A stretch of 64,000 nucleotides of DNA from Bog-473 sp963809715 (GCA_963809715.1 CAWEKO010000002.1:1-64000), one strand, 5' to 3'; shown: positions 42,515 through 51,888, counted from the first letter of the stretch. The notes: generated by a model from the sequence alone, not told the origin. Made by a program: numbers and translations.

Positions 42515-44026
42515 GTGGCCGCGGCGCTCCAGTGCCTGTTCTTGGTGGCCTACTCGGCCTTTCTCTACTCGCGGTTTGACCTGGCCGAAGACTTTGCCAA
42601 TACCGCGCAAGCCTGGCATCAGATCGGCCACCTGAACCTCACTCCCGTAACGACGATTTACGGGATTCCGTTCATTCAGAACAACGAAGAGTTCTACATG
42701 TGGCCGTTGGGTCTTGTGGGACGTTTGTACGACAACGCATTTGTCCTCTTGCTGCTCCAAGACGTGTGTCTGGCGCTGGCGGTCTGGGTGGCCTGGCACT
42801 GGTGGTGCGACCTGGCCGCCGAGCATTACCCCGAGTCGCGGCCGGGTGTGTATGCCGCAAGCGGCCTGGTGCTGGTCGTCTTGCTGCTGTCGCCGATCAT
42901 CTATCTGGCCGCCGCCTTCGACTTCCATTCGGAGTGCGTGGCGGCGCCGCTCGTCGTTCTGGTGGGCTACGACCTGTGGCGGGGCCGAAACCGCCGCGTG
43001 TTGGTCTGGGCCGTGCTTCTGCTGCTGGTGCACAGCCTGGGGGCTTCGTATCTGGTGGCGATGGCACTGGCGGCGATCGTCGTCGGTAAGAGGACGACGC
43101 GTCGCATTGCCTTCGTCCTCCTGGGCATGGCCGCTGTCTGGTTCCTCCTCATGACCGCAGTCGGTGGCGTGAGGACGGGCCTCTGGTCTGGTTACGCCTA
43201 CCTCACGAATGGCAACGCCACGACAGTGACCGGCGGGGCGGTTCTCGCCGGCGCGTTGCGCCATCTGCCCGCGGCTTACGACGTGGCCCGCAGCAGGCTT
43301 TCCGCCGTGACCCGGATCATGGTCTCTTCGGGAACCTTGGGTCTTGGTTCGGTCTGGGGTCTGTTTCCCTTCCTGGTCGTGCTCGGTCCTCCGGTGCTGA
43401 ACAGCTCACCGCTCTTCGTCAGCACGCTGATCTCGTTCCAGTTCGTGGCCTTGGTGGCGCCGATGGCCGTGGGCTCCGGGTGGGTGGGGCTCCAGTTGTA
43501 TCGAGGGCTCGATTCTGTGGCGCGCCGCTCGACTGCTCGCTGGTTGCGGCCCGCCGGCGTCGGCGTTGCGCTGGCCGTGATGGCCGTGGCGGCCGTCGGC
43601 GTGGTCTGGAACATCCCTTCCCAATACTCGACGTGGCGGAGTTGGTCCTCCGTGAGCAGCGCCGCAGCCGGCGCGCTGTCCCAGGCCAGGGGGCGGGTGC
43701 CGGCGGGAGCCGAGGTCATCGTGTCGTCGGGCGTCGCCGGGCGCTTCTACGACGCTCGGTCGCTCTACGTCCTCTCCCTCGACTCGACCCGTTTTCCGGT
43801 GTGCGACCGTGACGTCGTGTTCGTGCTCACCGACCAGGGAATGGAGGGCGGGTTCACTCCGCCGGCGATGGTGGCGGCGGCCAATTCGGTCGCCCGTTCC
43901 GAGCTCCACGCGGAGCGACTGGTCTCGGAGAACGGTGTCGATGTGTATCTCTGGCACCCGCCCCGGGGCGCCAAGCAGGTCGATCTCGACCCCTCGGCCA
44001 AGACCACCCTGCTCCCGTGCGGCTGA
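42515..44026 (+). CDS. DUF2079-family membrane protein
   Basis: This encodes about 503 residues from GTG 42515, placed at the first membrane span (ALQCLFLVAYSAFLYSRFD). The frame is open to 42266 but would overlap the SRPBCC gene. DUF2079 marks are FDLAEDFANTAQAWH, YGIPFIQNNEEFYMWP and AAAFDFHSECVAAPLVV. About ten hydrophobic spans are followed by an extracytoplasmic C-terminal domain (VIVSSGVAGRFYDARSLYVL). The family is related to GT-C polyprenyl-sugar transferases. A glycosyltransferase gene follows. Confidence 0.8.
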   Translation: MAAALQCLFLVAYSAFLYSRFDLAEDFANTAQAWHQIGHLNLTPVTTIYGIPFIQNNEEFYMWPLGLVGRLYDNAFVLLLLQDVCLALAVWVAWHWWCDLAAEHYPESRPGVYAASGLVLVVLLLSPIIYLAAAFDFHSECVAAPLVVLVGYDLWRGRNRRVLVWAVLLLLVHSLGASYLVAMALAAIVVGKRTTRRIAFVLLGMAAVWFLLMTAVGGVRTGLWSGYAYLTNGNATTVTGGAVLAGALRHLPAAYDVARSRLSAVTRIMVSSGTLGLGSVWGLFPFLVVLGPPVLNSSPLFVSTLISFQFVALVAPMAVGSGWVGLQLYRGLDSVARRSTARWLRPAGVGVALAVMAVAAVGVVWNIPSQYSTWRSWSSVSSAAAGALSQARGRVPAGAEVIVSSGVAGRFYDARSLYVLSLDSTRFPVCDRDVVFVLTDQGMEGGFTPPAMVAAANSVARSELHAERLVSENGVDVYLWHPPRGAKQVDLDPSAKTTLLPCG

Positions 44027-44116
44027 TGGGCGCGACGCGTTGAGGGGTGTGGCTCGGACATGCATGGAGCTGGTTTTTGAAGCGTCCATGCTGATTCCTG
44101 ACTTCGGGGGCCTTCG

Positions 44117-45403
44117 GTGAAGGTCGCCTTCGTGGTGCCTCGGTACGGGGCGGACATCCGTGGCGGGGCCGAAGTCGGGGCGCGCATGCTGGCCGAGCGC
44201 TTGGTGGCGGACCGAGGCTTCGAGGTCGAGGTCCTGACGACGTGTGCGCTCGACGCCATCACCTGGCGCGACGAGTTGCCCGAGGGGACGTCGGTCGAGC
44301 GCGGGGTCACGGTGCGCCGGATCCGCTCGCAGGCGGGGCGCAACGAGCACTTCCATCCCTTGTGGGCGCAGCTCATGGAGGACCCGGGTGCAGCGTCGGC
44401 GGAGGATTGCGCAAAGTGGGTGGCGTGGCAGGGTCCGCTGGCGAGCGATCTCGTCGAGGCGGTGGCGGCCAGCGACGCCGACGTGGTCGCGTTCTACCCG
44501 TACCTGTACTACCCGACGGTGTACGGGCTGCCGTTGGTGCGGGAGCGAGCGGTGTTGCATCCAGCTGCGCACGAGGAGCCCGCGCTGCACCTGCCTGTCT
44601 TCGATGAGCTGTTCCGCATGTGTCGGGGGTTTGCGTTTCACAGCCGGAGCGAGCGGGCGCTCGTCAACGCCCGGTTCGGGGTGGCGTCGACCCCGCAGGT
44701 GCTCATCGGCCTCGGAGTGGAAGTGCCCGAGGTCCGTGGAACCGATGGGGCCGGTGGGACCGGTGGGACCGGTACCGGCAGCGGTGATGCTCCCGGCGAG
44801 TTGGGAGCGGAGGCCGCGGAGCAGGCGGTGCGCTCCTCGTTCGGGGTCGGGGCGGGGGACGAGCCCTATCTGGTCTGCATCGGCCGGGTGGACGACCAGA
44901 AGGGGACGGGCATGCTCTGGCGCTGGTTCCGCTCCTACAAGGAGCGCCACCCGGGACCGCTGAAGCTGGTCTTCATCGGGCAGGTGGTGAACGCACCGGA
45001 GGCAGCCCACGACGTTGTGTTGACGGGCATGGTCGACGACGCCACCAAGTGGGCGCTTCTGCGCGGGGCACGGGCCTTGGTGGCGCCCTCGCCGCACGAG
45101 TCCTTCTCCCTCACCGTGGTCGAGGCGCTGACCGTGGGGGTGCCTGTCCTGGTGCACGCGCAGTGCGGCGCCACCCGGGAGCACTGCGAGCGGTCAGGGG
45201 CGGGGCTGTGGTTCGGCGACTACGCGGAATTCGAGTCCGCGCTCGAGTTGCTGACCACCGACGACCCGGTGCACGCCGGGTTGGCGGCGAACGGGTTGCG
45301 CTACGTCGAGGCCAACTTCCGCTGGCCCGTGATCCTGGACCGCTACTGCGCGTTCCTGGACCGGTTCGGCGGTGGCCGGGGTCAGGGGAACGGGGTGCCG
45401 TAG
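44117..45403 (+). CDS. GT4-family glycosyltransferase
   Basis: This encodes 428 residues from GTG 44117. The N-terminal Rossmann start MKVAFVVPRYGADIRGGAEV fits a GT-B enzyme; the C-terminal nucleotide-sugar half has YLVCIGRVDDQKG, VLTGMVDDATKWALLRGA and PSPHESFSLTVVEALTVGVP (the EX7E region). A glycine/threonine repeat linker (GGTGGTGTGSG, about 215-225) joins the halves. It probably builds cell-surface glycan with the neighbouring membrane protein. It overlaps the convergent nitroreductase gene by 22 bp. Confidence 0.87.
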   Translation: MKVAFVVPRYGADIRGGAEVGARMLAERLVADRGFEVEVLTTCALDAITWRDELPEGTSVERGVTVRRIRSQAGRNEHFHPLWAQLMEDPGAASAEDCAKWVAWQGPLASDLVEAVAASDADVVAFYPYLYYPTVYGLPLVRERAVLHPAAHEEPALHLPVFDELFRMCRGFAFHSRSERALVNARFGVASTPQVLIGLGVEVPEVRGTDGAGGTGGTGTGSGDAPGELGAEAAEQAVRSSFGVGAGDEPYLVCIGRVDDQKGTGMLWRWFRSYKERHPGPLKLVFIGQVVNAPEAAHDVVLTGMVDDATKWALLRGARALVAPSPHESFSLTVVEALTVGVPVLVHAQCGATREHCERSGAGLWFGDYAEFESALELLTTDDPVHAGLAANGLRYVEANFRWPVILDRYCAFLDRFGGGRGQGNGVP

Positions 45404-45984
45404 CGGTCGCGGTGGGCCTTCTCCGAGACGGGGAGGCGGCGTGGTGGGCCGAGCGCCCTGGGGAGGTGGCCGATCGGGATCACGGCCACGGGGATCACCT
45501 CGGGAGGGAGTCCGAGCGGTTCGGCGAGGTCGGCTCCCCCGAGGACGGGCAGCGTGGTCAGGGTCGAACCCAGGCCGAGGGCGTGCGCGGCGAGCAGCAG
45601 GTTCTGCACGGCCGGGAACACCGAGGAGTCGATGGTCGCGGCGTAGGAGAGACGGGTATCGCCGCAGACGACGATCAGCACGGGCGCGGCCGCCACGCCG
45701 CCCATGGCGCCCCGGTCGACGTCGGCCAGGAAGGCGGGAGCGAGGCGGTCCTCCTCGAGGGCCTTGGCGCCCCCCTGCCAGATGCGGGCCGTGATGTCGC
45801 CGATGGTGGCCCGGGTGGCGGGGTCGCGCACCACGATGAAGACGAAGGGCTGGCTGTTCTCCGCGCTCGGTGCGTGGGTGGCGGCTTCAAGGATGCGCTC
45901 GATGACGTCGTCGGGGACGGGGTCGGGGAGGAAGGATCGAGCGGCGCGCTGGCTGTGTACGACGTCGAAGAAGTCCGGTGGCAT
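45382..45984 (-). CDS. nitroreductase-family flavoprotein
   Basis: This encodes 200 residues from ATG 45984 (MPPDFFDVVHSQRAARSF). FMN contacts are in the SQRAARSF start, APSAENSQPFVFIVV and the C-terminal VIPIGHLP. The family reduces nitro groups, quinones or enones with NAD(P)H. The substrate is unknown. It is divergent from the MaoC pair. Confidence 0.86.
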   Translation of the reverse strand: MPPDFFDVVHSQRAARSFLPDPVPDDVIERILEAATHAPSAENSQPFVFIVVRDPATRATIGDITARIWQGGAKALEEDRLAPAFLADVDRGAMGGVAAAPVLIVVCGDTRLSYAATIDSSVFPAVQNLLLAAHALGLGSTLTTLPVLGGADLAEPLGLPPEVIPVAVIPIGHLPRALGPPRRLPVSEKAHRDRYGTPFP

Positions 45985-46159
45985 CGGCGGCTGATGGTAG
46001 CGAGCGGGCCGGGTGTGTGGGGTGGGCGGGTGCGGGCATCGGATTGGGCGGCGCCCGAGGGTGCCCGCTACCTTTGGCGCTGCGCCGGCTTGGGTCGGTG
46101 CTCCGTCCGGCCCGGGGTGGGCGTAGGCGGAGTCGGCGGCAGGGAAGAGGAGGCAGACG

Positions 46160-46675
46160 GTGGCAGACGACGCGGCATCCATCGAGGACGTGCTCAAGTC
46201 GGTCATCGGCAAGTCCATCGGCAACTCGAAGGTGGTCGTCGAGCGCGGTCCGGTGCAGCACTTCGCCGATGCGCTGTTGAGTTCGAGCCCGATCTATCAC
46301 AGCCCGGCCGCGGCGCAGGCCGCTGGTTTCGGCAACATTCCGGCGCCGCCGACGTGGCCGTTCGCGATGGAGTTCTCCGGCCGCTTCGCCGAGCTGCAGC
46401 CCGAGGGCGAGTCTCAGGGCAACGCCATGATCAAGGTGATGGGCCCTCTGATGGCCAAGGGCGGTCTCATCCTGCACGGCGAGCAGGAGTTCGTGTACGA
46501 GCGGGCGATCGAGGTGGGCGACGTGCTGGCGGGTGAGGGCACGATCACCGACGCCTACCAGAAAGAATCCAAGGGCCGGACGATGACGTTCATCGTCTCG
46601 GAGACGAAGTGGACCGACGAGTCGACCGGGGAGCTCGTGGCGACCTCCCGGGTGAATCTGATCCATCGGGCGTAG
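46160..46675 (+). CDS. MaoC-like dehydratase N-domain protein (HadA type)
   Basis: This encodes 171 residues from GTG 46160 after a gggaagaggagg site. It is a hot-dog fold with SVIGKSIGNSKVVVERGPVQ, PIYHSPAAAQAAGFGNIPAP, LHGEQEFVYERAIEVGD, and KESKGRTMTFIVSE. It lacks the D-x4-H hydratase dyad, like mycobacterial HadA/HadC, which need the HadB partner encoded 57 bp downstream. It likely forms a heterodimeric (3R)-hydroxyacyl hydratase. Confidence 0.87.
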   Translation: MADDAASIEDVLKSVIGKSIGNSKVVVERGPVQHFADALLSSSPIYHSPAAAQAAGFGNIPAPPTWPFAMEFSGRFAELQPEGESQGNAMIKVMGPLMAKGGLILHGEQEFVYERAIEVGDVLAGEGTITDAYQKESKGRTMTFIVSETKWTDESTGELVATSRVNLIHRA

Positions 46676-46700
46676 GGCGTAGGCGTAGGCGTAGGCAAGG
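46672..46700. repeat. gtaggc hexamer repeat
   Basis: Four to five copies of gtaggc/cgtagg lie directly at the stop codon of the HadA-like gene. The array fills about half of the gap to the HadB-like gene. Confidence 0.7.
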
Positions 46701-46732
46701 TTTAGGGGTAGGCACAGGGAGGCTGACTGACG

Positions 46733-47155
46733 ATGACCGAGCAGAAGCTGTCGTACGACGAGGTGCAGGTGGGTGACGAGGCCCCCGTGACCAGGCACAC
46801 GCTGACCCGGACCGACCTGGTCAAGTACGCCGGGGCGTCGGGCGACTTCAATCCGATGCACCACGACGAGGTGGCGGCACAGGCGGCTGGACAGCCGAGC
46901 GTGTTCGGGCACGGGATGTTCTCGATGGGCATCTTGGGGACGGCGCTGACCGATTACGTCGGGATTGGCAACGTCCGGCGCTACCAGGTGCGTTTCGCTC
47001 GCCAGACCTGGCCGGACGAGGTCTTGTCCTCGAAGATCGTGGTGACCGGGAAGCGTGAGGACGACGGTCAGAAGCTGGTCGACCTGTCCGTGACCCTGTC
47101 CAACGCCGACGGTGAGGACAAGCTGGTCGGGGAGGCGACGGCCGTCCTGGGCTGA
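46733..47155 (+). CDS. MaoC-like hydratase (HadB type)
   Basis: This encodes 140 residues with the hydratase dyad in YAGASGDFNPMHHDE (Asp, His) and the GHGMFSMG turn. It is the catalytic partner of the upstream HadA-like protein, hydrating enoyl thioesters or dehydrating 3-hydroxyacyl thioesters in fatty- or mycolic-acid-like synthesis. The C-terminus reads SVTLSNADGEDKLVGEATAV. Confidence 0.9.
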   Translation: MTEQKLSYDEVQVGDEAPVTRHTLTRTDLVKYAGASGDFNPMHHDEVAAQAAGQPSVFGHGMFSMGILGTALTDYVGIGNVRRYQVRFARQTWPDEVLSSKIVVTGKREDDGQKLVDLSVTLSNADGEDKLVGEATAVLG

Positions 47156-47161
47156 GCTGTT

Positions 47162-47191
47162 GGGCTTGGGCTTGGGCTAGGGCTAGGGCTT
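47162..47191. repeat. gggctt/gggcta hexamer repeat
   Basis: Five perfect hexamer units (gggctt, gggctt, gggcta, gggcta, gggctt) sit 7 bp after the stop of the HadB-like gene. A similar hexamer array follows the partner gene. Confidence 0.75.
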
Positions 47192-47303
47192 GCTGGCCGG
47201 CCCTCCTTTCGGTGTCGTGTCGCGAGGGCGCGCTATTTTCGGCTCGTTGCGCCTCGTCCGGTCCCGTTCCGGGTTGGGGGCGCACGGGGACGGAGGACTC
47301 GGA

Positions 47304-47879
47304 ATGAGTGCAGAGCTGCTGTCAGGGGCGTTGACGTCGACCGGCGAGGTGTTGGCTGGGGTGTCTGCGGCCGACCTGGAGGGGGCGACCCCGTGTGCGT
47401 CGTGGCGGGTCCGGGAGCTGATCAACCACATCGTGGGTGGCCAGACCTTTTTCGCCACTGTTGCGGCGACCGGTGAGCCGCCCTCGGACGGTTCGGCCGG
47501 AGAGGCGCCGGACTTCAGCGCGGGCGACTTCAAGGCCGCATTCGCCGAGGGGTCGGCCCGCTGCATGTCCGCCTTCGAGGCGGACGGTGCCATGGAGCGG
47601 ATCATGAAGCTCCCCTTCGGCGAGATGCCCGGGAGTGCCTTCGTGAACATCGCGACGTCGGACACGTTCACCCATGGCTGGGACCTGGCCAAGGCAACGG
47701 GGCAATCGACCGATTTGAACCCTGAGCTGGCCGCTCAAATCCTGGCCTTTGCCCAGGAATTCCTGCGCGATGAGTGGCGTGGTCCTGAGGGGCAGGCCCC
47801 GTTTGGGCCGAAGGTCGAGGCTCCTGCGGGTGCGTCGGCGGCCGACCAGCTGGCCGCCTTCATGGGACGCCAGCCGTAG
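47304..47879 (+). CDS. TIGR03086-like metal-binding DinB/MDMPI protein
   Basis: This encodes 191 residues from ATG 47304 after cggagga. The DinB/mycothiol-dependent maleylpyruvate isomerase fold shows TPCASWRVRELINHIVGGQ (metal His), FVNIATSDTFTHGWDLAKATG (second His) and a C-terminal FGPKVEAPAGASAADQLAAF. Members are common in mycothiol-producing actinobacteria; individual functions are unknown. Confidence 0.85.
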   Translation: MSAELLSGALTSTGEVLAGVSAADLEGATPCASWRVRELINHIVGGQTFFATVAATGEPPSDGSAGEAPDFSAGDFKAAFAEGSARCMSAFEADGAMERIMKLPFGEMPGSAFVNIATSDTFTHGWDLAKATGQSTDLNPELAAQILAFAQEFLRDEWRGPEGQAPFGPKVEAPAGASAADQLAAFMGRQP

Positions 47880-47889
47880 CCCTGGGGCG

Positions 47890-49101
47890 CTACGCAGGGT
47901 CGAAGCGGAGGGGGAGGCGGGCCGGTCCCCAGATCCCGAACGTCGAGGGCTTCCACTCGATGGTGCCGCCCAACGACAGGTTGGGGAGGCGTCGAGCCAG
48001 GATGGGCAAGGCTTCCTGGAGTTCCGCCCGGGCCAGGGCGGCTCCCATGCAGAAGTGGATGCCGGCGCCGAAGGTCATCTGCGCGGTGCCACGTTCACGG
48101 GTGATGTCGAAGACCTCGGGCTGCTCCCACGCTTCGGGATCCCGGTTGGCCCCGACGAGCGACGTGGAGACGAGAGTGCCCTTGGGGAAAAGGATGTCGC
48201 GGTAGACGACGTCCTCGGATGCGAAACGGGCCGTGCCCCGGACGGCACCGAGGTAGCGCATTGATTCCTCGACGGCTCGTGGGGCGAGCTCGGGTTGCTC
48301 GGCGAGCAAAGCCCACTGGTCGGGATGCTCGCTGAAGAGGGCAACCGAGCAGGCCAGTTGGTTGCGGGTGGTGTCGGTGCCGGCCATGAGGACGGCCTCG
48401 GCCAGCATGGCCATCTCCTCAGTCGAGAGTCGATCACCCTCCTCCTCGATGGCGATCATGTCGCTGAGCAGATCTTCTCGGGGATCGGTGCGGCGCTCCT
48501 CGATCATGTCCTGGACGTAGGCGGAGAGCCCCGCAGCGGCTCGCTCGATGAGGGGCCGGTCCTCGAGCAGGTTGGCGTTGAAGATGCGGAAGATGTCGGT
48601 GGCCCAGGCCGAGAAGAGCTTCCAGTCTTCGGGTGGTGCGCCCAGGAGCTCGCAGATGATCGGGATGGGGTAGGGCTCGCACACGTCGGCCACCAACTCG
48701 CACTGGCCCTGCCCGGCAAACTGGTCGACGAGGTCGTTGACGACGCTTCTCATACGAGGACGGAGCCGGTTGGCCGACGCCGGGGTGAACGCCGGGGCGA
48801 CGAGGCGACGCAGGCGGGCATGTTCGTCGCCCTCCATGGAGAGGATGGACTGTCGGCGACCCTGCAGCAGGTCGGCCTCGTCGATGCCTTCCATCTGGGT
48901 GATCATGGAGAGGGCGGAGTGGAAGCGCTTGTCACGCAAAATGGCCGTGACGTCGCTGAGGCTGGTGACCGCGTACCCCATCTCGCCCCGGGCCAGCCAG
49001 TGCTGCGTTCGGGCCTGCTCGATGGCGGCCGCGGCATCGGCTCGCTCGAGGCCGACGATATCGAGGGAGGGGAGCGTGAGCTCTGAGACGGGTTGGGGCA
49101 T
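47890..49101 (-). CDS. cytochrome P450
   Basis: This encodes 403 residues. The heme-thiolate motif FGAGIHFCMGAALAR has Cys at about 351; the I-helix AGTDTTRN carries the oxygen-activating Thr pair; EESMR gives the ExxR contact. It is a soluble bacterial class I P450 needing ferredoxin and reductase, neither present nearby. The next upstream gene on the strand is an SDR, 81 bp away. The substrate is unknown. Confidence 0.94.
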   Translation of the reverse strand: MPQPVSELTLPSLDIVGLERADAAAAIEQARTQHWLARGEMGYAVTSLSDVTAILRDKRFHSALSMITQMEGIDEADLLQGRRQSILSMEGDEHARLRRLVAPAFTPASANRLRPRMRSVVNDLVDQFAGQGQCELVADVCEPYPIPIICELLGAPPEDWKLFSAWATDIFRIFNANLLEDRPLIERAAAGLSAYVQDMIEERRTDPREDLLSDMIAIEEEGDRLSTEEMAMLAEAVLMAGTDTTRNQLACSVALFSEHPDQWALLAEQPELAPRAVEESMRYLGAVRGTARFASEDVVYRDILFPKGTLVSTSLVGANRDPEAWEQPEVFDITRERGTAQMTFGAGIHFCMGAALARAELQEALPILARRLPNLSLGGTIEWKPSTFGIWGPARLPLRFDPA

Positions 49102-49182
49102 GGCGATTCCGATCGGGTCTGTGTCGTATGCGGTGTGTTGGGTGCGGTGTCTCGGGTGCCCGCCTTTCGATGGAGCCGCGCG

Positions 49183-50001
49183 TCAGGAGTTCTTCATCGC
49201 GGGGTGGCGTTGGGCCATCAGCGGCAGCAGCAGCGACTTGGGGACCAAGTGCGCGAAGGCAGCCGCCGTCCTGTTCACGGCGCCAGGGATGACCACTGAT
49301 CGCGAGGTGGCCATCCCCTCGACCGCGGCCTTCGCCACATCTTCGGCCGGGACCCACATGATCTTGGGCAGGGTTTCACCCGCCTCGGCGTCGGTCATGC
49401 CAGCCACTTCGGCGAAGCCCGTCTCGACGGGCCCCGGGCACAACGTGGTGACACTGACGCCGGTGCCCCGCAGTTCGGCGCCGAGGGCCCGCCCATAGGA
49501 AAGGACGAAGGCTTTCGACGCGCCGTAGGCGGCTTGGGCGGGCAGCGGTTGGAAGGCGGCGGTCGAGGCGGTGTTGAGGACCGCGCCTCGGTGCCGGGTG
49601 ACCATGCCGGCCACAAAGAGCGTGCACAGGTCGACGACCGCTTCCACGTTCGTCCTCACCATGGCGAGCTCGGCGCTGCGCTTTGCCCGAGACACCGGAC
49701 CCATGGTGGTGAAGCCGGCGTTGTTGACGAGGAGGTCCACCGTCAGGCCGAGCTCTTCGATCAGTCGTGGCAGCTCGCCTCTGGCGTCGGAATCGGTCAG
49801 ATCAGCCGCAATGACCTCGGTGCGGACGTGATGCGTGCTGGCCAGCTCGCCGGCGAGAGCCTTGAGGCGATCTTCTCGCCGGGCCACCAAGGTGACTCCG
49901 TGGCCCCTCCGGGCGAGCTCTCGAGCGATCTCGGAGCCGATGCCTGACGACGCCCCTGTCACCAGCGCCGTCGAGTTGTCCTTGGGGATCGGGAGTGCCA
50001 T
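49183..50001 (-). CDS. short-chain dehydrogenase
   Basis: This encodes 272 residues from ATG 50001 (MALPIPKDNSTALVTGAS). It is a classical SDR: TGASSGIGSEIA, NNAGF, STAAFQPLPAQAAYGASK (Ser, Tyr-x3-Lys), and CPGPVETGF. The extended C-terminus with VPKSLLLPLMAQRHPAM is typical of membrane-facing DltE/YqjQ-like SDRs. It is upstream of and co-directional with the P450. Confidence 0.9.
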   Translation of the reverse strand: MALPIPKDNSTALVTGASSGIGSEIARELARRGHGVTLVARREDRLKALAGELASTHHVRTEVIAADLTDSDARGELPRLIEELGLTVDLLVNNAGFTTMGPVSRAKRSAELAMVRTNVEAVVDLCTLFVAGMVTRHRGAVLNTASTAAFQPLPAQAAYGASKAFVLSYGRALGAELRGTGVSVTTLCPGPVETGFAEVAGMTDAEAGETLPKIMWVPAEDVAKAAVEGMATSRSVVIPGAVNRTAAAFAHLVPKSLLLPLMAQRHPAMKNS

Positions 50002-50514
50002 GTCGGAAGCGTATTGGAGCCAGACGGTCGTGACCCTCGGCGCGGTGAGGGTCGCTTTCATCACCGAAGGATGAAGTTCGCATGAACGGACGCACGATCA
50101 CCAGGGTGTTCGCGAATGTCCTGCTCGGGTGGGGTTCACACGGCAGACATCGAGGCAGATACTTGGAAGAAAGAAGGCGGCAACCGGAGCACCCGCAGTT
50201 GCCTCGAGTGAAAGGAGCTGCCGATGCCATCGACACGCTCGACCGAGGAAGGCGATCCACCGGGTTGAACCCGCGTCACCGATGTCGGTTTCGGTGGCGC
50301 CTCAGAGCGACGACTTGATGTGAAGTCCGGCGTGAATTTGTGGCCGCGCTCGCGCCGGTGCGTGTGCCGGCCGGCCGACAAGGCGGCCCCCGCACCTACA
50401 ACGCTGCAGGCTGGAGTCAAGGAGTCGCGTACAGGTTGACTACAAGTGTGGGAAGGACCGGCCTCAGGCCGGTCCTTCTCTCGTCTTCGGCATGCGTACG
50501 TGCCAAGGTGGGAC
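50002..50514. other. intergenic region with a hairpin
   Basis: No gene is recognised. At 50453-50477 aaggaccggcc and ggccggtcctt form a perfect 11-bp stem around tca, followed by ctctcg rather than a T-run. It lies 38 bp before the LON-domain gene. It may terminate an unseen short transcript or act in the leader. Confidence 0.55.
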
Positions 50515-51189
50515 ATGGCTGGCCGCCGGCTTCCGATGTTCCCGCTCGGCACCGTCCTGTTTCCGCATGCGGTGCTCCCGCTGCACGTCTTCGAACCTCG
50601 TTATCGAGCCCTCATGCGGGACTGCCTCGACGGCGATCGCCGCTTCGGCGTGGTGCTGATCGAGCGTGGCTCCGAGGTCGGAGGTGGCGACCAGCGTGCC
50701 GAGGTGGGTACCCAGGGAGTGATCACCCGGGCTGGCGAGCTGCCCGATGGGCGTTGGGTGCTGGAGGTGACCGGCGAGAATGCCGTCGCAATCGACCAAT
50801 GGTTGCCCGACGACCCGTATCCCGTCGCCTTGGTTACTGCCCATCCCGGGACTGATCGAGCTGGTGCTGTGGGGGAGGGGGGCGACGAGCGGGGCGATTC
50901 GGTCCAAGCGGTCGAGGCACTGCGCGTCGAGGCGACCCAGCGCATCCGGCGGACGCGGGCATTGTTGGCCGAACACGGCGGAGCGCCGGCCCTTCCGCCC
51001 GACCTCCCCCTCGACGGCGGAGGCAGCTCGGAGTTGGCCGCTTGGCAGCTCTGCGCGGCGGCACCGGTCAGCACCTACGACGCGCAACGGCTCCTCATAG
51101 CGCAGAACGTCGCAGGACGTCTGACCCGCCTGGTGCGGCTGATGGAAGAACTGGAACTCGACGTCGAACGGATGCTCACCGCCGAGTAG
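50515..51189 (+). CDS. LON-substrate-binding-domain protein
   Basis: This encodes 224 residues from ATG 50515. Only the N-terminal Lon domain is present: MFPLGTVLFPHAVLPLHVFE, PRYRALMRDCL, FGVVLIERGSEVGGG and GTQGVITRAGELPDGRW. There is no AAA or protease part. The C-terminal half includes an extra helical region (LRVEATQRIRRTRALLAEHG). It is a common stand-alone actinobacterial protein of unknown function, possibly an adaptor. Confidence 0.88.
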   Translation: MAGRRLPMFPLGTVLFPHAVLPLHVFEPRYRALMRDCLDGDRRFGVVLIERGSEVGGGDQRAEVGTQGVITRAGELPDGRWVLEVTGENAVAIDQWLPDDPYPVALVTAHPGTDRAGAVGEGGDERGDSVQAVEALRVEATQRIRRTRALLAEHGGAPALPPDLPLDGGGSSELAAWQLCAAAPVSTYDAQRLLIAQNVAGRLTRLVRLMEELELDVERMLTAE

Positions 51190-51234
51190 GAGGGCAACCC
51201 GAGCCTGCGCAGCGCACGCTTGGATATCGGACCT

Positions 51235-51255
51235 ATTGACAGTCCTACTGCCAAT
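51235..51255. promoter_or_regulatory. TetR operator overlapping a -35 box
   Basis: A nine-base inverted repeat (attgacagt, cct, actgccaat) with a single mismatch overlaps TTGACA at 51236-51241. A taccat -10-like box is at 51261-51266, so repressor binding would block the promoter of the TetR gene starting at 51274. This arrangement points to autoregulation and likely control of the DUF1330-sulfatase genes. Confidence 0.6.
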
Positions 51256-51273
51256 TGAGATACCATCTGACGC

Positions 51274-51888
51274 GTGGTGCCGACGCTCCGACACGTTGAC
51301 CCGCCCGAGGTCGTAGTGGACGGGCGGAACCGCCGCAGGATCAACTCGTTCGATCGTGCCGTTGACGCATTGTTGGATCTGATCGACTCGGGAAACCCGA
51401 GCCCGACGGCACAGGACATCGCCCAACGATCCGGCATCTCGGTGCGGACCGTCTTCCGGCTGACCGAAGACATCGAATCGCTGCATGCGGCCGCCGTTCT
51501 GCGCCAGATGGAGCGCACCGCGCACCTCTACGTGGAAATTCCGAATAAGGGAAGTGCGACCTCTCGCGCCCAAGCCTTGGTGAGGAACCGCAGCGCGGTC
51601 TACGAGACGATCGCGCCCATCCGCCGAGTGGGCGATCGTCTCGCCAATGCGTCGCCGCAGATCGCTGACGGGCTACAGCTGCACCATCTCGTCTTGCGGA
51701 TGCAGATCGAGGAGTTGTTCGCCGGCGAGCTCCGGGCGATGTCGCGGGTCCGACGAGAGGCCGTCCTCAACGCACTCGACGTCTCGGCCAGCTGGGAGAC
51801 GTGGGACCAACTGCGCAGGCTCAAGGGGCTCTCGGTCACCGAATCGGCCCGGGTCATGAACATTCTGGTCGCCGCTGCGCTGCGCTGA
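51274..51888 (+). CDS. TetR-family regulator
   Basis: This encodes 204 residues from GTG 51274. The N-terminal helix-turn-helix (INSFDRAVDALLDLIDSGNP, PTAQDIAQRSGISVRTVFR) is preceded by 20 extra residues. The C-terminal ligand domain is all-helical. It carries its own operator 20 bp upstream and is followed by DUF1330 and sulfatase genes, its likely targets. Confidence 0.87.
   Translation: MVPTLRHVDPPEVVVDGRNRRRINSFDRAVDALLDLIDSGNPSPTAQDIAQRSGISVRTVFRLTEDIESLHAAAVLRQMERTAHLYVEIPNKGSATSRAQALVRNRSAVYETIAPIRRVGDRLANASPQIADGLQLHHLVLRMQIEELFAGELRAMSRVRREAVLNALDVSASWETWDQLRRLKGLSVTESARVMNILVAAALR

Noticed and set aside
43406..45184. 592-residue minus-strand open frame
   Set aside because: It is antisense to the DUF2079 and GT4 genes; His/Arg/Pro-rich composition typical of shadow frames in high-GC DNA.
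50082..50318. Small plus-strand ORF before the LON gene
   Set aside because: No ribosome site, no family pattern, biased composition; left as intergenic.
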